A stretch of DNA of 64,000 bases from Macrothele yani (GCA_039090855.1 CM077011.1:39327501-39391500), one strand, 5' to 3'; numbered from the stretch's first letter, positions 10,161 through 22,259 are shown. Made by a program: numbers and translations. Notes: generated by a model from the letters alone, not told the origin.

Positions 10161-10340
10161 TGAGCGTCCGTCAAATCACTACTTCTGGCCATTGTGCTCA
10201 CGTAACGCACTATGGCTCATCTGTCATGGCCGGCTGCTTGTGCTCTGTGTGGTAGACCTTGTCACGTGCATTGTGTGAAGCGCTTGGGTGGGTACACTGT
10301 GATTCCGGGGACGGTCATATTATTCTAATTCGACCGTTTA

Positions 10341-10959
10341 TATTGAGATGGCAGTTTCTTAGGCACACTTAGCTAGCAGTGTGTCGCGCTGCCCGTAGCC
10401 TGTAGAACAGCCAACGTTATACGTAATACATTCGAAAAAAAACTCGTATAAAACGTACCAGATGTTGTACCAGTGCTTGCTTAGCTTGCGTCTAATGCAG
10501 CCTCCGTGCATTCGTAGTCATGATGTATATAAAAAGGAACGCTGTCTTCCTTGATTGCATATTGGATAGAATGTCTGTCTCAAAGAAATCTGAGCTAGGC
10601 GAATTACAATGATTTAAATCTGTTTGAAGTCTCTCAGAGATTCCAGAGAAAATAATTCATTTAAAGAGTTTCTCCGAAATGTCGCAACGGTAAAGCTGCA
10701 CTTTCGTTAATGTCGAAATATTCACGAGGACACGCGACTGCTTGCATTGATTTCCATCTTTTTCTAGCCGTTGTGAGACCAGCTATATTATTTTTCTATA
10801 AGAAATTAACTATAAATTCTCCAGATAGGGTGCATGTACTGCACACAGAAAGAAAAACTAAGATCTATACAACTTCTTTTTTGTCCAACAAAATACTCAG
10901 CAGTTTACCACTGAAACAGATCGTGGTGCATCTCATATCTACAACAAAAGTTTGCTCGC
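10341..10959. other. No gene seen; isolated TATA-like motif
   Basis: AT-rich sequence. TATATAAAAAGG at about 10525 looks like a TATA box, but no gene follows and I attach little weight to it. Confidence 0.45.
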
Positions 10960-11655
10960 AAAATTTGGTTCAAAACTGTAAAATCTCACGCCTCATGGAA
11001 AAAGGAAATCACTCATAATTGCAAAATCTAGTTCAGAATCGTAAAATGTCATGCTTCCTGTAAACGAGGAAATCACTCATAATTGCAAAATCTAGTTTAG
11101 AACCCTAAAATGTCACGCCTCATGGAAAAGTCGAAATCACTCATAATTGCGAAATCTAGTTCAGAACCGTAAAATGTCACGCCTCATGGAAAAGTCGAAA
11201 TCACTCATAATTGCAAAATCTAGTTCAGAACCGTAAAATTTCACGCCTCACGGGAAAAGTCAAAATCACTCATAATTGCAAAATCTAGTTCAGAACCGTA
11301 AAATGTCACGCCTCATGGAAAAGAGGAAATCACTCATAATTGCAAAATCTAGTTCAGAACTGTAAAATGTCATGTTTCGTGTAAACGAGGAAATCACTCA
11401 TAATTGCAAAATCTAGTTCAGAACCGTAAAATGTCATGCTTCGTGTAAACGAGAAAATCACTCATAATTGCAAAATCTAGTTCAGAACCGTAAAATGTCA
11501 TGCTTCGTGTAAACGAGGAAATCACTCATAATTGCAAAATCTAGTTCAGAACGGTAAAATGTCACGCCTCATGGAAAAGTCGAAAACACTCGTAATTGCA
11601 AAATCTAGTTCAGAACCGCAAAATATCATGCCTCATGGAAAAAAGGAAATCACTC
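10960..11655 (+). repeat. 64-bp tandem array (~11 copies)
   Basis: The unit is built on CACTCATAATTGCAAAATCT, AGTTCAGAACCGTAAAATGT and CACGCCTCATGGAAAAGTCG. Successive AATTGC starts at 11081, 11145, 11209 and 11274 give 64-65 bp spacing. Two subtypes alternate (CATGGAAAAG versus CGTGTAAACGAGG). No coding origin recognised. Confidence 0.92.
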
Positions 11656-11769
11656 TTGCTCCTATTTAATATTTTGTATTTCCTGAAAACACTTCAATGC
11701 CAAATTGCCGAATGCCTTTCAAATAATTGAGCTGAGAGACAAGGAGATATAGACTAATGGAGATTATTA

Positions 11770-12712
11770 AACTCACCTTTCTTTTGCTGATGATATAGTC
11801 ATTTTTGCGGGTGCCTCTTCAGAGCTGCAGTGTATGATACAGAAACTTGCTGACGAGAGTAAAGAAGTGGAATTAAACATGAATTTTCTGGAAACATAAT
11901 TGATGTACAATGCCTTTTTCAGAATGAAATATTTAGCGATTGATGAGGAAAATCTAGAGCTAACCGATATCTGCATTTACCTTAGTCAACGGATATCGAG
12001 AGAAGGCCATATTGATGAGAAAATAAATCTGCGTATAAAACTTTTTTGAAGAGCATTTGGAAGAAACAGTACAATTTTCAAGAGCAATTAATCATTATAT
12101 CTTAAAAGAAAAGCGTTTAATCAATACATCCTTCCAGTTCTTACGTATGGATCTGAGATATGAATATTAACTACAAAAGATACCCTGAGTTTGCATACAA
12201 CTAAGAGAAGCATCGAGAGAAGCATGCTTGGTGTAACCAGGAAAGATGAGAAGAGGAACTCGTGGATCCGGAAAATGAAAAGTGTGGAAAACAACATGAG
12301 CAAAGTAAAGCCCCTGAAATGGCAATGGGCTAGAAATATTCCTAAAAGAACTGAACACCGATGGACAACTGAAGCACGTGACGCACTACAGAGGTAAAGC
12401 ACGTGTCAAGACGACAAATATGGAGCGATACATTCTACTCGTGAAGCTTAGTTGGGAGAGCAACTTACTCCGGAGTAAGGGTGCGCGGACTCCATCTCCG
12501 TCACGGGTAAATTTGTGTTTTCACAAGTATTTGACGTGACAGCAAGGTACGGAAAGAGTTGCAAAATAAGACCACGTGGAAGATGGGTGGTTAAAATTCG
12601 ACAGCATGCTGGAGCAACATGGAGGTGGCTAGCTCAAAGAAGACAGTTGCAGAAGAAAGTTGGATAGACCTTCGTCTAGCAGTGGATTGATAATGGTTGA
12701 TAATGATGATTT
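11770..12712 (+). pseudogene. RTE-clade LINE 3' fragment (RT to 3' end)
   Basis: Closely parallels the full RTE copy at 28650-29430. It begins at the RT catalytic box (CTTTTGCTGATGATATAGTC, encoding FADD-like FADDIV) and continues through QRISREGHIDE-type sequence and KRNSWIRKM to the 3' end GTGGATTGATAATGGTTGAT with a short GAT-rich tail. It is 5'-truncated, as usual for LINEs, carries many frameshifts and stops, and is interrupted by SINE-C at about 12382-12537. Older than the 26-29 kb copy judging by decay. Confidence 0.85.
12382..12537 (+). mobile_element. SINE-C copy 1 inside the RTE fragment
   Basis: The sequence runs GCACTACAGAGGTAAAGCAC, TCAAGACGACAA, a tRNA-like segment TAGTTGGGAGAGCAACTTAC (D-arm-like box A), then TTGTGTTTTCACAAGTATTT. 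It interrupts continuous RTE homology and is flanked by ACGTGAC (about 12375-12381 and 12535-12541). A second copy lies on the minus strand near 22260-22410. Confidence 0.7.
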
Positions 12713-13584
12713 CCTTATTTACAGTGACAGAGAGGGAGTAATTTGAAGTTTGTTGTAGGATGAGAATTCGCCTCTCTCAAGATTTGGCCATTAAAACGCT
12801 CCGAAGGTTTCTTTGTTAATAAAAAAGGGCAACTTTTCGATTAATTTTTAATCAGACTGAAAACCAGAAACTTACAGGTGTTTCTTTTTTTTTTTTCGTC
12901 CTTGCAACAACTGCTGATGTTTTAAAACAGATCATGAGCTGACGTTCAGTTCAGTTACGAAGAGATATTCAGTCGCGTTTAAGGGTGTTGACAAATCAAC
13001 CTTTTCAATTAGTTCAAAAGGGTGAATAAAACAGGGTAGTTTCTTCTATTTGCCACTAAAACAGTTTCGCTGTGGGAGACGAGATGGCACAAGAACTAAG
13101 CTGAAAGAAGAGTTATGACTCATAAATATTTCGTGTACTACACGAGCGTTACTCGAATGTTTCCTGGTGATCGAAGTGGACGGAAACTTAGGGTAGCGCG
13201 TGTGCTTCTGCTTGACCTTTGAGGGCGTGACGCATTCAAATGAGAAGGTAACGTGACTCTCCCTCATAGGAAATAGAACTAGGACATGCTCAGTTTCAGA
13301 TTTCGCATTAGAAAGAACACATTATTGGTTGGGAGGGGAAACGTTGCATGATACCTTCCACGCATCAGTTGTAATGAGACAGAGGATGATGACTGCACTC
13401 TCTGATTCGAATGAGATTGTCTTTAATTCCAGGTTGTTGGCTTCTAATAAGAGGTAGACCTCTGATTACGTAACAGGAAACCGAACTTCTTTAGACTCCA
13501 TCTAAATTCCGGCACTCAGAAGTGTATAAAATACATAGGACCCACCCCATCAGAGGGATTGTACACTTATACTTATCCGAAATA
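12713..13584. other. No gene seen
   Basis: No recognisable coding sequence. GTGTATAAAATACA near 13522 is TATA-like, immediately before the end of Tc1-B, but nothing else supports a promoter. Confidence 0.45.
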
Positions 13585-13729
13585 TACACTGCTCAGCAAA
13601 AATATTAAAACCAGCTATCTAATATGATGTAGGCAGAGATTCAACGAGATGTTGGTAGTTCCCGTAAGTTAGTGTTTTCAATGAGATGTTGGTAGTTTCT
13701 ACAGTTCCCGCAAATTACATGGTTGATGA

Positions 13730-14480
13730 TGATGTTGCTCGTACTCCGTTTCTCCAACTCAAGCAGCAAACGCTCGATAGTATTTATGTCCGGCAAATTT
13801 GAGGACAATGGCAATGAATGGAATTCCTCTTCACGTCCTGGGAACCATTCCTGGACCTTCTTCGCTGTGTGTCACGGCGCATTGTCTTGTTGAAAGACGC
13901 CGTATCCATCAGGGAATACAGTCACCATAAAACAGTGGATTTAGTCATCCACGATGTTCCGGCACGTGTCAGCTGCTAGAGTTCACTCTTCAGCGACACT
14001 GGGTTCAAGCGTTTCCCAAGAAACATATTGTCCGGACAATCACACTTCCTCCAGCCGCCAGGATCCATCCCTCAGTGCATCCAGGTGAAAAGGTTTCATT
14101 GGGTTAACGGCGCACACGAGTTCGTCCGTCGACATGGTGTAACAGAAAACTGGATTCGTCAGACGATGAGGCCTTCTACTACCAGTCTTCTATAGTCCAA
14201 TGTCAATTATTAAGATCTCACTACAAGCGTTGACAACGGTGAACGGCTGTTAGCATAGGCACAGGAAAGGGTCCGCAGCTGCGGAAACCCATATCTAAGA
14301 GCATAGGATGAACTGTGTGTTCGGACACATTGGTACTTCATCACAGTTAAAATTATGGGTAATGTCAGTCACAGTAGCCCTGCTGTAGCTGCGGAAAAGA
14401 CGAGATGTCCTGCTTTGATCTCTGGCATCAAATGAGGCGTAGCCTACCCAAACCTTATCGACGACACAAAGTGTTACCCG
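13730..14480 (-). pseudogene. Tc1-B transposase, catalytic part, broken
   Basis: Minus-strand fragments in several frames include RATVTDITHNFN and MLLDMGFRSCGPFPVPMLTA (second HTH to start of the core), SSDESSFLLHHVDGRT (first catalytic Asp), QDNAP followed by a stop and HTAKKVQ (second Asp), and PDINTIERLLLELEKRS (Glu). Numerous stops and indels make it inactive. Its N-terminal exon-equivalent lies 3.6 kb to the right, beyond the tandem array. Confidence 0.75.
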
Positions 14481-14489
14481 TTTTTGACC

Positions 14490-17400
14490 ATCTTTGATAG
14501 GTACTAATACTAACTACCGCATAGCGTGAACCCGTTTCGGACCATCTTTGATAGGTACTAATACTAACTATCGCATAGCGTGTATTCGTTTCGGAACATC
14601 TTTGTTAGGTACTAATACTAACTATCGCATAGCGTGTACCCGTTTCGGACCATCTTTGATAGGCACTAATACTAACTACCGCATAGCGTGTACCCGTTTC
14701 GGACCATCTTTGATAGGTACTAATACTAACTATCGCATAGCGTGTACCCGTTTCGGAACATCTTTGTTAGGTACTAATACTAACTACCGCATAGCGTGTA
14801 CTTGTTTCGGACCATCTTTGATAGGTACTAATACTAACTACCGCATAGGGTGTACCCGTTTCCGATCATCTTTGATAGGTACTAATACTAACTACCGCAT
14901 AGCGTGTACCCGTTTCGGACCATCTCTGATAGGTACTAATACTAACTACCGCAAAGCGTGTGCCCGTTTCGGACCATCTTTGATAGGTACTAATACTAAC
15001 TACCGCATAGCGTGTATCCGTTTTGTACCATCTTTGATAGGTACTAATACTAATTACCGCATAGCGTGTGCCCGTTTCGGATCATCTTTGATAGATACTA
15101 ATACTAACTACCGCATAGCGGTTATCCGTTTCGGACCATCTTTGATAGGTACTAATACTAACTACCGCATAGTGTGTACCCGTTTCGGACCATCTTTGAT
15201 AGGTACTAATACTAACTACCGCATAGCGTGTACCCGTTTCGGACCATCTTTGATAGGTACTAATACTAACTATCGCATAGCGTGTACCCGTTTCGGAACA
15301 TCTTTATTAAGTACTAATACTAACTACCGCATAGCGTGTACCCGTTTCGGACCATCTTTGATAGGTACTAATACTAACTACCGCATAGGGTGTACCCGTT
15401 TCCGATCATCTTTGATAGGTACTAATACTAACTACCGCATAGCGTGTACCCGTTTCGGACCATCTCTGATAGGTACTAATACTAACTACCGCAAAGCGTG
15501 TACCCGTTTCGGACCATCTTTGATAGGTACTAATACTAACTACCGCATAGCGTGTATCCGTTTCGTACCATCTTTGATAGGTACTAATACTAATTACCGC
15601 ATAGCGTGTGCCCGTTTCGGATCATCTTTGATAGATACTAATACTAACTACCGCATAGCGGTTATCCGTTTCGGACCATCTTTGATAGGTACTAATACTA
15701 ACTACCGCATAGTGTGTACCCGTTTCGGACCATCTTTGATAGGTACTAATACTAACTATCGCATAGCGTGTATTCGTTTCGGAACATCTTTGTTAGGTAC
15801 TAATACTAACTATCGCATAGCGTGTACCCGTTTCGGACCATCTTTGATAGGCACTAATAATAACTACCGCATAGCGTGTACCCGTTTCGGACCATCTTTG
15901 ATAGGTACTAATACTAATTATCGCATAGCGTGTACCCGTTTCGGAACATCTTTGTTAGGTACTAATACTAACTACCGCATAGCGTGTACTTGTTTCGGAC
16001 CATCTTTGATAGGTACTAATACTAACTACCGCATAGGGTGTACCCGTTTCCGATCATCTTTGATAGGTACTAATACTAACTACCGCATAGCGTGTACCCG
16101 TTTCGGACCATCTCTGATAGGTACTAATACTAACTACCGCAAAGCGTGTACCCGTTTCGGACCATCTTTGATAGGTACTAATACTAACTACCGCATAGCG
16201 TGTATCCGTTTCGTACCATCTTTGATAGGTACTAATACTAATTACCGCATAGCGTGTGCCCGTTTCGGATCATCTTTGATAGATACTAATACTAACTACC
16301 GCATAGCGGTTATCCGTTTCGGACCATCTTTGATAGGTACTAATACTAACTACCGCATAGTGTGTACCCGTTTCGGACCATCTTTGATAGGTACTAATAC
16401 TAACTACCGCATAGCGTGTACCCGTTTCGGACCATCTTTGATAGGTACTAATACTAACTATCGCATAGCGTGTACCCGTTTCGGAACATCTTTATTAGGT
16501 ACTAATACTAACTACCGCATAGCGTGTACCCGTTTCGGACCATCTTTGATAGGTACTAATACTAACTACCGCATAGGGTGTACCCGTTTCCGATCATCTT
16601 TGATAGGTACTAATACTAACTACCGCATAGCGTGTACCCGTTTCGGACCATCTCTGATAGGTACTAATACTAACTACCGCAAAGCGTGTACCCGTTTCGG
16701 ACCATCTTTGATAGGTACTAATACTAACTACCGCATAGCGTGTATCCGTTTCGTACCATCTTTGATAGGTACTAATACTAATTACCGCATAGCGTGTGCC
16801 CGTTTCGGATCATCTTTGATAGATACTAATACTAACTACCGCATAGCGGTTATCCGTTTCGGACCATCTTTGATAGGTACTAATACTAACTACCGCATAG
16901 TGTGTACCCGTTTCGGACCATCTTTGATAGGTACTAATACTAACTACCGCATAGGGTGTACCCGTTTCGGACCATCTTTGATAGGTACTAATACTAACTA
17001 TCGCATAGCGTGTACCCGTTTCGGAACATCTTTGTGGGGTACTAATACAAACTACCGCATAGCGTGTACCCGTTTCGGACCATCTTTGATAGGTACTAAT
17101 ACTAACTACCGCATAGCGTGTACCCGTTTCGGACCATCTTTGATAGGTACTAATACTAACTATCGCATAGCGTGTATCCGTTTCGTACCATCTTTGATAG
17201 GTACTAATACTAATTACCGCATAGCGTGTGCCCGTTTCGGATCATCTTTGATAGGTACTAATACTAACTACCGCATAGCGGTTATCCGTTTCGGACCATC
17301 TTTGATAGGTACTAATACTAACTACCGCATAGCGTGTACCCGTTTCGGACCATCTTTGATAGGTACTAATACTAACTACCGCATAGCGTGTACCCGTTTC

Positions 17401-18095
17401 GGACCATCTTTGATAGGTACTAATACTAACTATCGCATAGCGTGTACCCGTTTCGGAACATCTTTGTAAGGTACTAATACAAACTACCGCATAGCGTGTA
17501 CCCGTTTCGGAACATCTTTGATAGGTACTAATACTAACTACCGCATAGCGTGTGCCCGTTTCGGACCATCTTTGATAGGTACTAATACTAACTATCGCAT
17601 AGCGTGTACCCGTTTCGGAACATCTTTGTTAGGTACTAATACAAACTACCGCATAGCGTGTACCCGTTTCGGACCATCTTTGATAGGTACTAATACTAAC
17701 TACCGCCTAGCGTGTATTCGTTTCGGACCATCTTTGATAGGTACTAATACTAACTACCGCATAGCGTGTACCCGTTTCGGACCATCTTTGATAGGTACTA
17801 ATACTAACTATCGCATAGCGTGTACCCGTTTCGGACCATCTTTGATAGGTACTAATACTAACTACCGCATAGTGTGTACCCGTTTCGGACCATCTTTGAT
17901 AGGTACTAATACTAACTACCGCATAGCGTGTATTCGTTTCGGACCATCTTTGATAGGTACTAATACTAACTACTGCATAGCGTGTTCCCGTTTCGGACCA
18001 TCTTTGATAGGTACTAATACTAACTATCGCATAGCGTGTACCCGTTTCGGACCATCTTTGATAGGTACTGATACTAACTACCGCATAGCGTGAGC
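14490..18095 (-). repeat. 54-bp tandem array (~67 copies) with higher-order structure
   Basis: The unit is GATAGGTACTAATACTAACT / ACCGCATAGCGTGTACCCGT / TTCGGACCATCTTT. On the coding minus strand it encodes [18 protein letters not shown], the end of the transposase HTH. Since 54 bp is 18 codons, long open frames arise on both strands (a 973-residue plus-strand frame at 14548-17469 and a 189-residue minus frame), but the plus-strand frame is antisense. Variant monomers recur as blocks: ATAGATAC monomers at 15091, 15631, 16279 and 16819 and its ATAGGTAC counterpart at 17251 give spacings of 540, 648, 540 and 432 bp (10, 12, 10 and 8 monomers). Confidence 0.97.
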
Positions 18096-18210
18096 AGCTT
18101 ACAAGCGTTGCTGTTTCGGAGATGCTCTTCCCAAGGCATCTTGCCATAATGATCTGGCCTTTGTCGAAATCATATAAATCCTTTACTTTTCTCATGTTGA
18201 GACGAAACGA
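18096..18210 (-). pseudogene. Tc1-B transposase N-terminus (HTH)
   Basis: Minus strand from ATG near 18195: [20 protein letters not shown], then [21 protein letters not shown], a clear Tc1-like first helix-turn-helix. It runs without interruption into the 54-bp array, and the last residues RYAVVS begin the first repeat unit. This joins the array to the transposase gene and fixes the origin of the repeat. Confidence 0.85.
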
Positions 18211-18341
18211 AATACTGGCAAAGAGAACTCCAACCCAGCTATTATATACACTATATTGGCAAAAGTCACCGGACACCTAGAAGAGAAACACAGCATAGCA
18301 TTTATTCACATACATAAGTACGGTGTCGGTTCACCTTTGGC

Positions 18342-19560
18342 CTAAATGCATGTAATAACCCTTCGAGACATACTTTCGACAAGGTTTTGGAACACAGCGA
18401 TAGGTATGCGCTTCCATTTAGCACATAATGCTGCCGATAACTGTTGCTTAGTAGTTGGGCTTGGTTCCAAACTTCTTATGCAGCGCTCTAATTCATCCCA
18501 TAGGTGTTGTATGGGATTAAGATCGGAGCTCTGTGCTGGCCAGTCCACACACGATACGGAAATATCGTCAAGTCACGCAGTTACAGTCCTTGCTTTATAA
18601 CTCGGTGCGTTATCCTGCTGGAACTAACAAAGCTCGGTTCCAGAATATTGCAACATATTTGGCTGGGCCTAATTATCCAGAATATCGAGGTAGACTTGTT
18701 GGTTAACTTGTTTGTCCACGATAACAAATGGGTCGAGACAATATCACGAAAAATACCCCCACACGAGTGCACTGCAACCTCCAAACTTGACCGTAGGTAC
18801 AGTACACAGCGGTAAATAGCGTTCCCCCTTCTGCCGCCATACCCACACACGGCAATCAGACTGATAGATTGGGTATCTGGATTTATCAGTCAAAAGCTCC
18901 CGTTTCCAATGATCTACGGTCCAGGATGAATGTTCGTAGCACCATACTAAACGACGACTAGCATTTCGAGTGCAGATAAAACGCTTATGAGCAGCCGCAG
19001 GACCACGGTAACCTACGGAATGAAGTTATCTGAGAATGGTACGTGTACATAATGAGGTTCCAGCACTTTTACTCACCTGTACCCTCAGGTCTTGTGCAGT
19101 ACTCCGTCGATTAGCTGTAACGACTCTCCTGAGGCTTCAACGTCCTCTGTCACTGATTTTCTTTTGTCTGCCGGTACATTTTGATGCTTCAGGCAAGCCA
19201 TGTGTCTCATCTCACAGTGCGATATTGATCGCGGTCAGCTGCAGGCTTGTTTTTATACCGTTTGCAGCTGTACATATAAAACGCTTATGAGCAGCCGCAG
19301 GAGTGCATATAAAACGCTTATGAGCAGCCGCAGGACCACGGTAACCCACGGAATGAAGTTATCTGAGAATGGTACGTGTACATAATGAGGTTTCAGCACT
19401 TTTACTCACCTGTACCCCCAGGTCTTGAGCAGTACTCCGTCGATTAGCTGTAACGACTCTCCTGAGGCTTCAACGTCCTCTGTCACTGATTTTCTTTGGT
19501 CTGCCGGTACATTTTGATGCTTCAGGCAAGCCATGTGTGTCAGCTCACAGTGCGATATTG
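18342..19560 (-). pseudogene. Tc1-C1 transposase, broken
   Basis: The C-terminal part, DWPAQSSDLNPIQHLWDELE (about 18490-18548), holds the family motif SPDLNPIEHLW with the last catalytic acidic residue replaced (IQHL for IEHL). WKRIPIAVFQNLVESM follows. Upstream blocks for SDESRY- and GGG-type regions lie in other frames at 18581-18850. The N-terminal region (HTH plus GRPK-type linker) occurs twice because of the internal duplication. Not functional. Confidence 0.8.
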
Positions 19561-19605
19561 ATCGCGGTCAGCTGCAGGCTTGTTTTTATACCGTTTGCAG
19601 CTGTA
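18971..19605 (-). repeat. 333-bp tandem duplication with a 33-bp micro-copy
   Basis: TGCAGATAAAACGCTTATGA at 18971 and GTGCATATAAAACGCTTATG at about 19302 head two near-identical ~300-bp segments offset by 333 bp (GACCACGGTAAC at 19001 and 19334). A 33-bp extra copy of the junction (ATAAAACGCTTATGAGCAGC) sits between them near 19273. Confidence 0.9.
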
Positions 19606-19681
19606 CCGCGCATCTTAACAACGCAGCGCATACGTTCATTTGCTTTTGAAGGGGTGTCCGGTGACTTTTTTCAATGTAGTC

Positions 19682-20126
19682 ACAAAAGTAACACCTATTT
19701 AGAACATATATCACCATCTATTTAGAACATAGCATTCGTATCGTACTTAACATATAGCGTCAGTTAAAAAACTCCTGATCCGGTCTTTCGGGGTTTCATT
19801 TTAATCTCTTCAAGGGGTAATGGCGAATCTCTGTCTAATTTCCTGCATAATATTTTTCCATTTGATGTCTTTCCACTTCATTGTGATCTGTGAAACACCA
19901 GAGATACCTCGTTCTTTCCGCCATCGGCCTAAAGTCGAGTCCAACTTTCTAAAAACGCTTGTAGGACATCAAAGTGCAATTTGCATATCTTTTTCTGTAC
20001 TATTTCACATTTATAATTTCTTTCCATTGGAAACTGGTTTCAAAATTTGTGCCGAGATATGTTAATGTATTTATTTTATTTCCTTAAATTCCACAACAGT
20101 TCAGAGAACTGAATTGTTATATATAA
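19682..20126. other. No gene seen
   Basis: AT-rich spacer between Tc1-C1 and a mariner end. A short direct repeat of CTATTTAGAACATA occurs at about 19695 and 19717. Confidence 0.45.
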
Positions 20127-20640
20127 TAATTCGCTCGGGAAGTAAGTGAACGTTTTGAAATTATCTTAATTCCTGTAATGACGAAGCAATGATCACAATA
20201 TTTGAGGGAAATTATAATATGTAGTTCCTCCTCGTTATCAATAACGTGTTCCCAAACTATTGGCAGTTCTGGAATACCATGAAATTTACCGTTGGCAATA
20301 GGTCTGTGGAGAATGCCAGCAGTTCGGATATCCACATCCTGTTTGCTGTTGCAGCGAGTACCAGGTACTGCTTTCCTCAAATAGCTGAAAGAGTTGAAAT
20401 CACAGTGGTTTACCTCCGGTGAATACGGTGGGAGGGACAGTTCCACCAGCTGTTCTGTTCAATGAACACCGAACAATGGCTGCCTTGTGCAGCCGTACTT
20501 TGTTATGCGGGAGGACAGATCATTGTACATGATGTCGTAGTGCCTATGCCGGAATATGCTCCTTTAGATATAACACATAATGCTCAGATATCATGATGAT
20601 ATTCTCATCGTACTTGCGGACATCGATGTCAACGGCCAGT
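20127..20640 (-). pseudogene. mariner transposase C-terminal remnant with 3' TIR
   Basis: The minus frame at 20117-20446 includes ELSLPPYSPEVNHCDFNSFS, matching the mariner PPYSPDLSPCDYFLF block that carries the third catalytic Asp (here HCD). ILHRPIANGKFHGIPELPIV and WEHVIDNEEEL follow, typical of the family's C-terminus. TTCGCTCGGGAAGTAAGTGA at about 20130 is at the expected place for the 3' TIR. Weak, frame-shifted sequence continues to about 20640; the N-terminal half is missing. Confidence 0.75.
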
Positions 20641-20974
20641 ACGATTTTTCAATCACGCAAATCTGCGCGGGGTAAAGAGGCTGAGGAAGTTCCGGGTTCA
20701 ACCCAGGAACGTGACTGATAACATTGCCTGGGTGAGCAAAATTTCATTCAACTTTTGTGGAAGCAGAGGAACCTTGTAAGCACACAACTATTACGAACAT
20801 ACCGCAGAAGGTTACAACGTTTAGTTTCGGAGCGGAATTCCTTCTGAACCGTGGGTATGTGGTATAAAATATATGCATATTACTTCGAACGTGGGTACCT
20901 GCAGTACCCATGTTGCTAATTTGTTCATTAGCGCTAAATCTTCCCTCGGCACTGTATAAACCGTGTGAAGGACA

Positions 20975-21175
20975 CCCACTTGGGTGGAATGGTCATTAAC
21001 GCCCAAGGTGAGTCCGGATTCGAATCCCGGTTAAGGGATGGATGGTGCGCTTATCTTAAGGAGCTGCACCTCTCTCTCTCATATGTAACCAGTGGCACTA
21101 AATTAGGTACGGGCGACTTCTTATAGTACACTGCGTTGCTCATGGTGTTCGTTAAACCCCAAAGGAAAAAAGAAA
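20975..21175 (+). mobile_element. SINE-A copy 3, 5'-damaged
   Basis: Contains box B-like GATTCGAATCC (about 21019), a TGGATGGTGCGCTTATCTTA body, ACTAAATTAGGTACGGGCGA, GCGTTGCTCATGGTGTTCG and an A-rich tail. The box A half is decayed. Confidence 0.75.
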
Positions 21176-21992
21176 ACAAAATTATTGAAACTCAGCGCTG
21201 AAGACTGCTGTAAGACCTCTTGGATGCGTCTTCGTTTTGCTTCTTGTCTGGAAGTCGAAATCGATCTACCGCTTTTTGGAGCATCTTTGGGTGATGTCGT
21301 GCTTTCCTTATATCCATTCATCCAATAGAGCACCGCCCTTTTCTTAAGGGAATTTTGAACTACTGTTATCCGGAGAAGATGTTTTGCTAGTCCTCTGAAT
21401 TCTGCAATAAAACACTAAATTTCAAAAAATGCGTTGTATTTCTACGGTCACTGATCGTCTCAGCTTCTTCTTTCACGTGTGATAATTTCACGACGGCAAG
21501 TGTGGTAACTGCACAAAGTCAAGTGTGGTAATTTAACGCAGTGTGGTAACTTCAAGTATGGCCAACTCACTTGAATGCTGCTGGAGCCAATTGGTGTTCA
21601 GTCGGGAAGTATGCGGTCTGGCGTTGTTTTGTTGAAAGATGACGTAATGGTAAGGAAAGAGTATGAAACCGAACAGGCACATGGTTGGAAAGGATGTTCA
21701 TATACCCAGAGACTATAAGACTCATCGGAAATCTTCGGTAGTTAACACTAAAACAATCCCTAGTTTTCAGCTTTCTTCAGTAGTGAAAACTACAGAATTC
21801 CGTAGTACTCAGCATTTTTCAGTAGTAATGAATAAAATTGCATTACACACTCTGTAAAATGACAATGTAAATTCATAAAAGAAGCGAATTTTTACTTAAA
21901 AGAATTGTCATAACTTGAAGACGTTTTGTGAGTAACACTAAATGGCTCCAATATTGGTCTATATTTTAATTTTTCTAGTTAAACAAAAAAAT
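21176..21992. other. No clear gene; short repeats
   Basis: A minus frame at 21333-21121 (70 residues, basic) matches nothing I recognise. Four near-copies of AAGTGTGGTAA occur between about 21498 and 21560. Confidence 0.4.
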
Positions 21993-22019
21993 CACACACA
22001 CACACACACACACACACAC
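21993..22019. repeat. (CA)n microsatellite
   Basis: Uninterrupted CA dinucleotides, about 13 repeats. Confidence 0.98.
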
Positions 22020-22259
22020 TGTACGTTTCAATGGGAAACTTACAGTAAACATATAAATTGTCTACACATATTGTAAGTTCATGGTGGTCTCCAAACCGCA
22101 ACAATATTCTACAATGAACAAAATATTTCGGAACGTTTCCGGGACATCCATGGGCCGTGATGACTTTGCACGTGATCAGACACGCTTAGATATCAAGAAC
22201 ATAATAAAAAATCATGAAAGAAATGTAACGACACCGAAAACATCCAAGAAACATTTGAA

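Larger units (their letters stand above)
8501..10338 (-). mobile_element. Tc1-A: Tc1-like transposon with internal 88-bp array
   Basis: Both ends are visible: left CACAGTCGTATCAGAATAAT at 8501 and the inverted right end (reverse complement AACGGTCGAATTAGAATAAT) ending at 10338. Each is flanked by TA (8499-8500, 10339-10340). Total length is 1,838 bp. Subtracting seven surplus 88-bp repeats (616 bp) gives about 1.22 kb, a normal Tc1-like size. It is transcribed leftwards. Confidence 0.85.
13585..18247 (-). mobile_element. Tc1-B: Tc1-like transposon with 3.6 kb internal array
   Basis: The left end TACACTGCTCAGCAAAAATA is a typical Tc1-like terminus. The transposase reads leftwards, with N-terminal residues at 18100-18200 and the rest at 13730-14480, separated by a 54-bp array of about 67 copies. 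Without the array it would be about 1.1 kb. The right terminus is missing: the sequence meets Tc1-C1 at 18249, and the expected inverted end does not appear beyond that element. Confidence 0.8.
18249..19681 (-). mobile_element. Tc1-C copy 1 (Tc1-like, internal 333-bp duplication)
   Basis: The left end CACTATATTGGCAAAAGTCA follows TA (18247-18248). The right end (reverse complement CTACATTGAAAAAAGTCACC) closes near 19680. It belongs to the same family as 57695-58936. It is about 190 bp longer because an N-terminal part is duplicated. Confidence 0.85.

Noticed and set aside
10520..10535. TATA-like TATATAAAAAGG as a promoter
   Set aside because: No gene or transposon ORF begins downstream; such motifs are frequent in AT-rich sequence.
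10960..11655. Possible CRISPR-like array
   Set aside because: The units are contiguous 64-bp copies without unique spacers, in eukaryotic transposon-rich DNA.
14548..17469. A 973-residue plus-strand open frame
   Set aside because: It is the antisense of a 54-bp (18-codon) array derived from a Tc1-like transposase; openness follows from the period, not from coding function.
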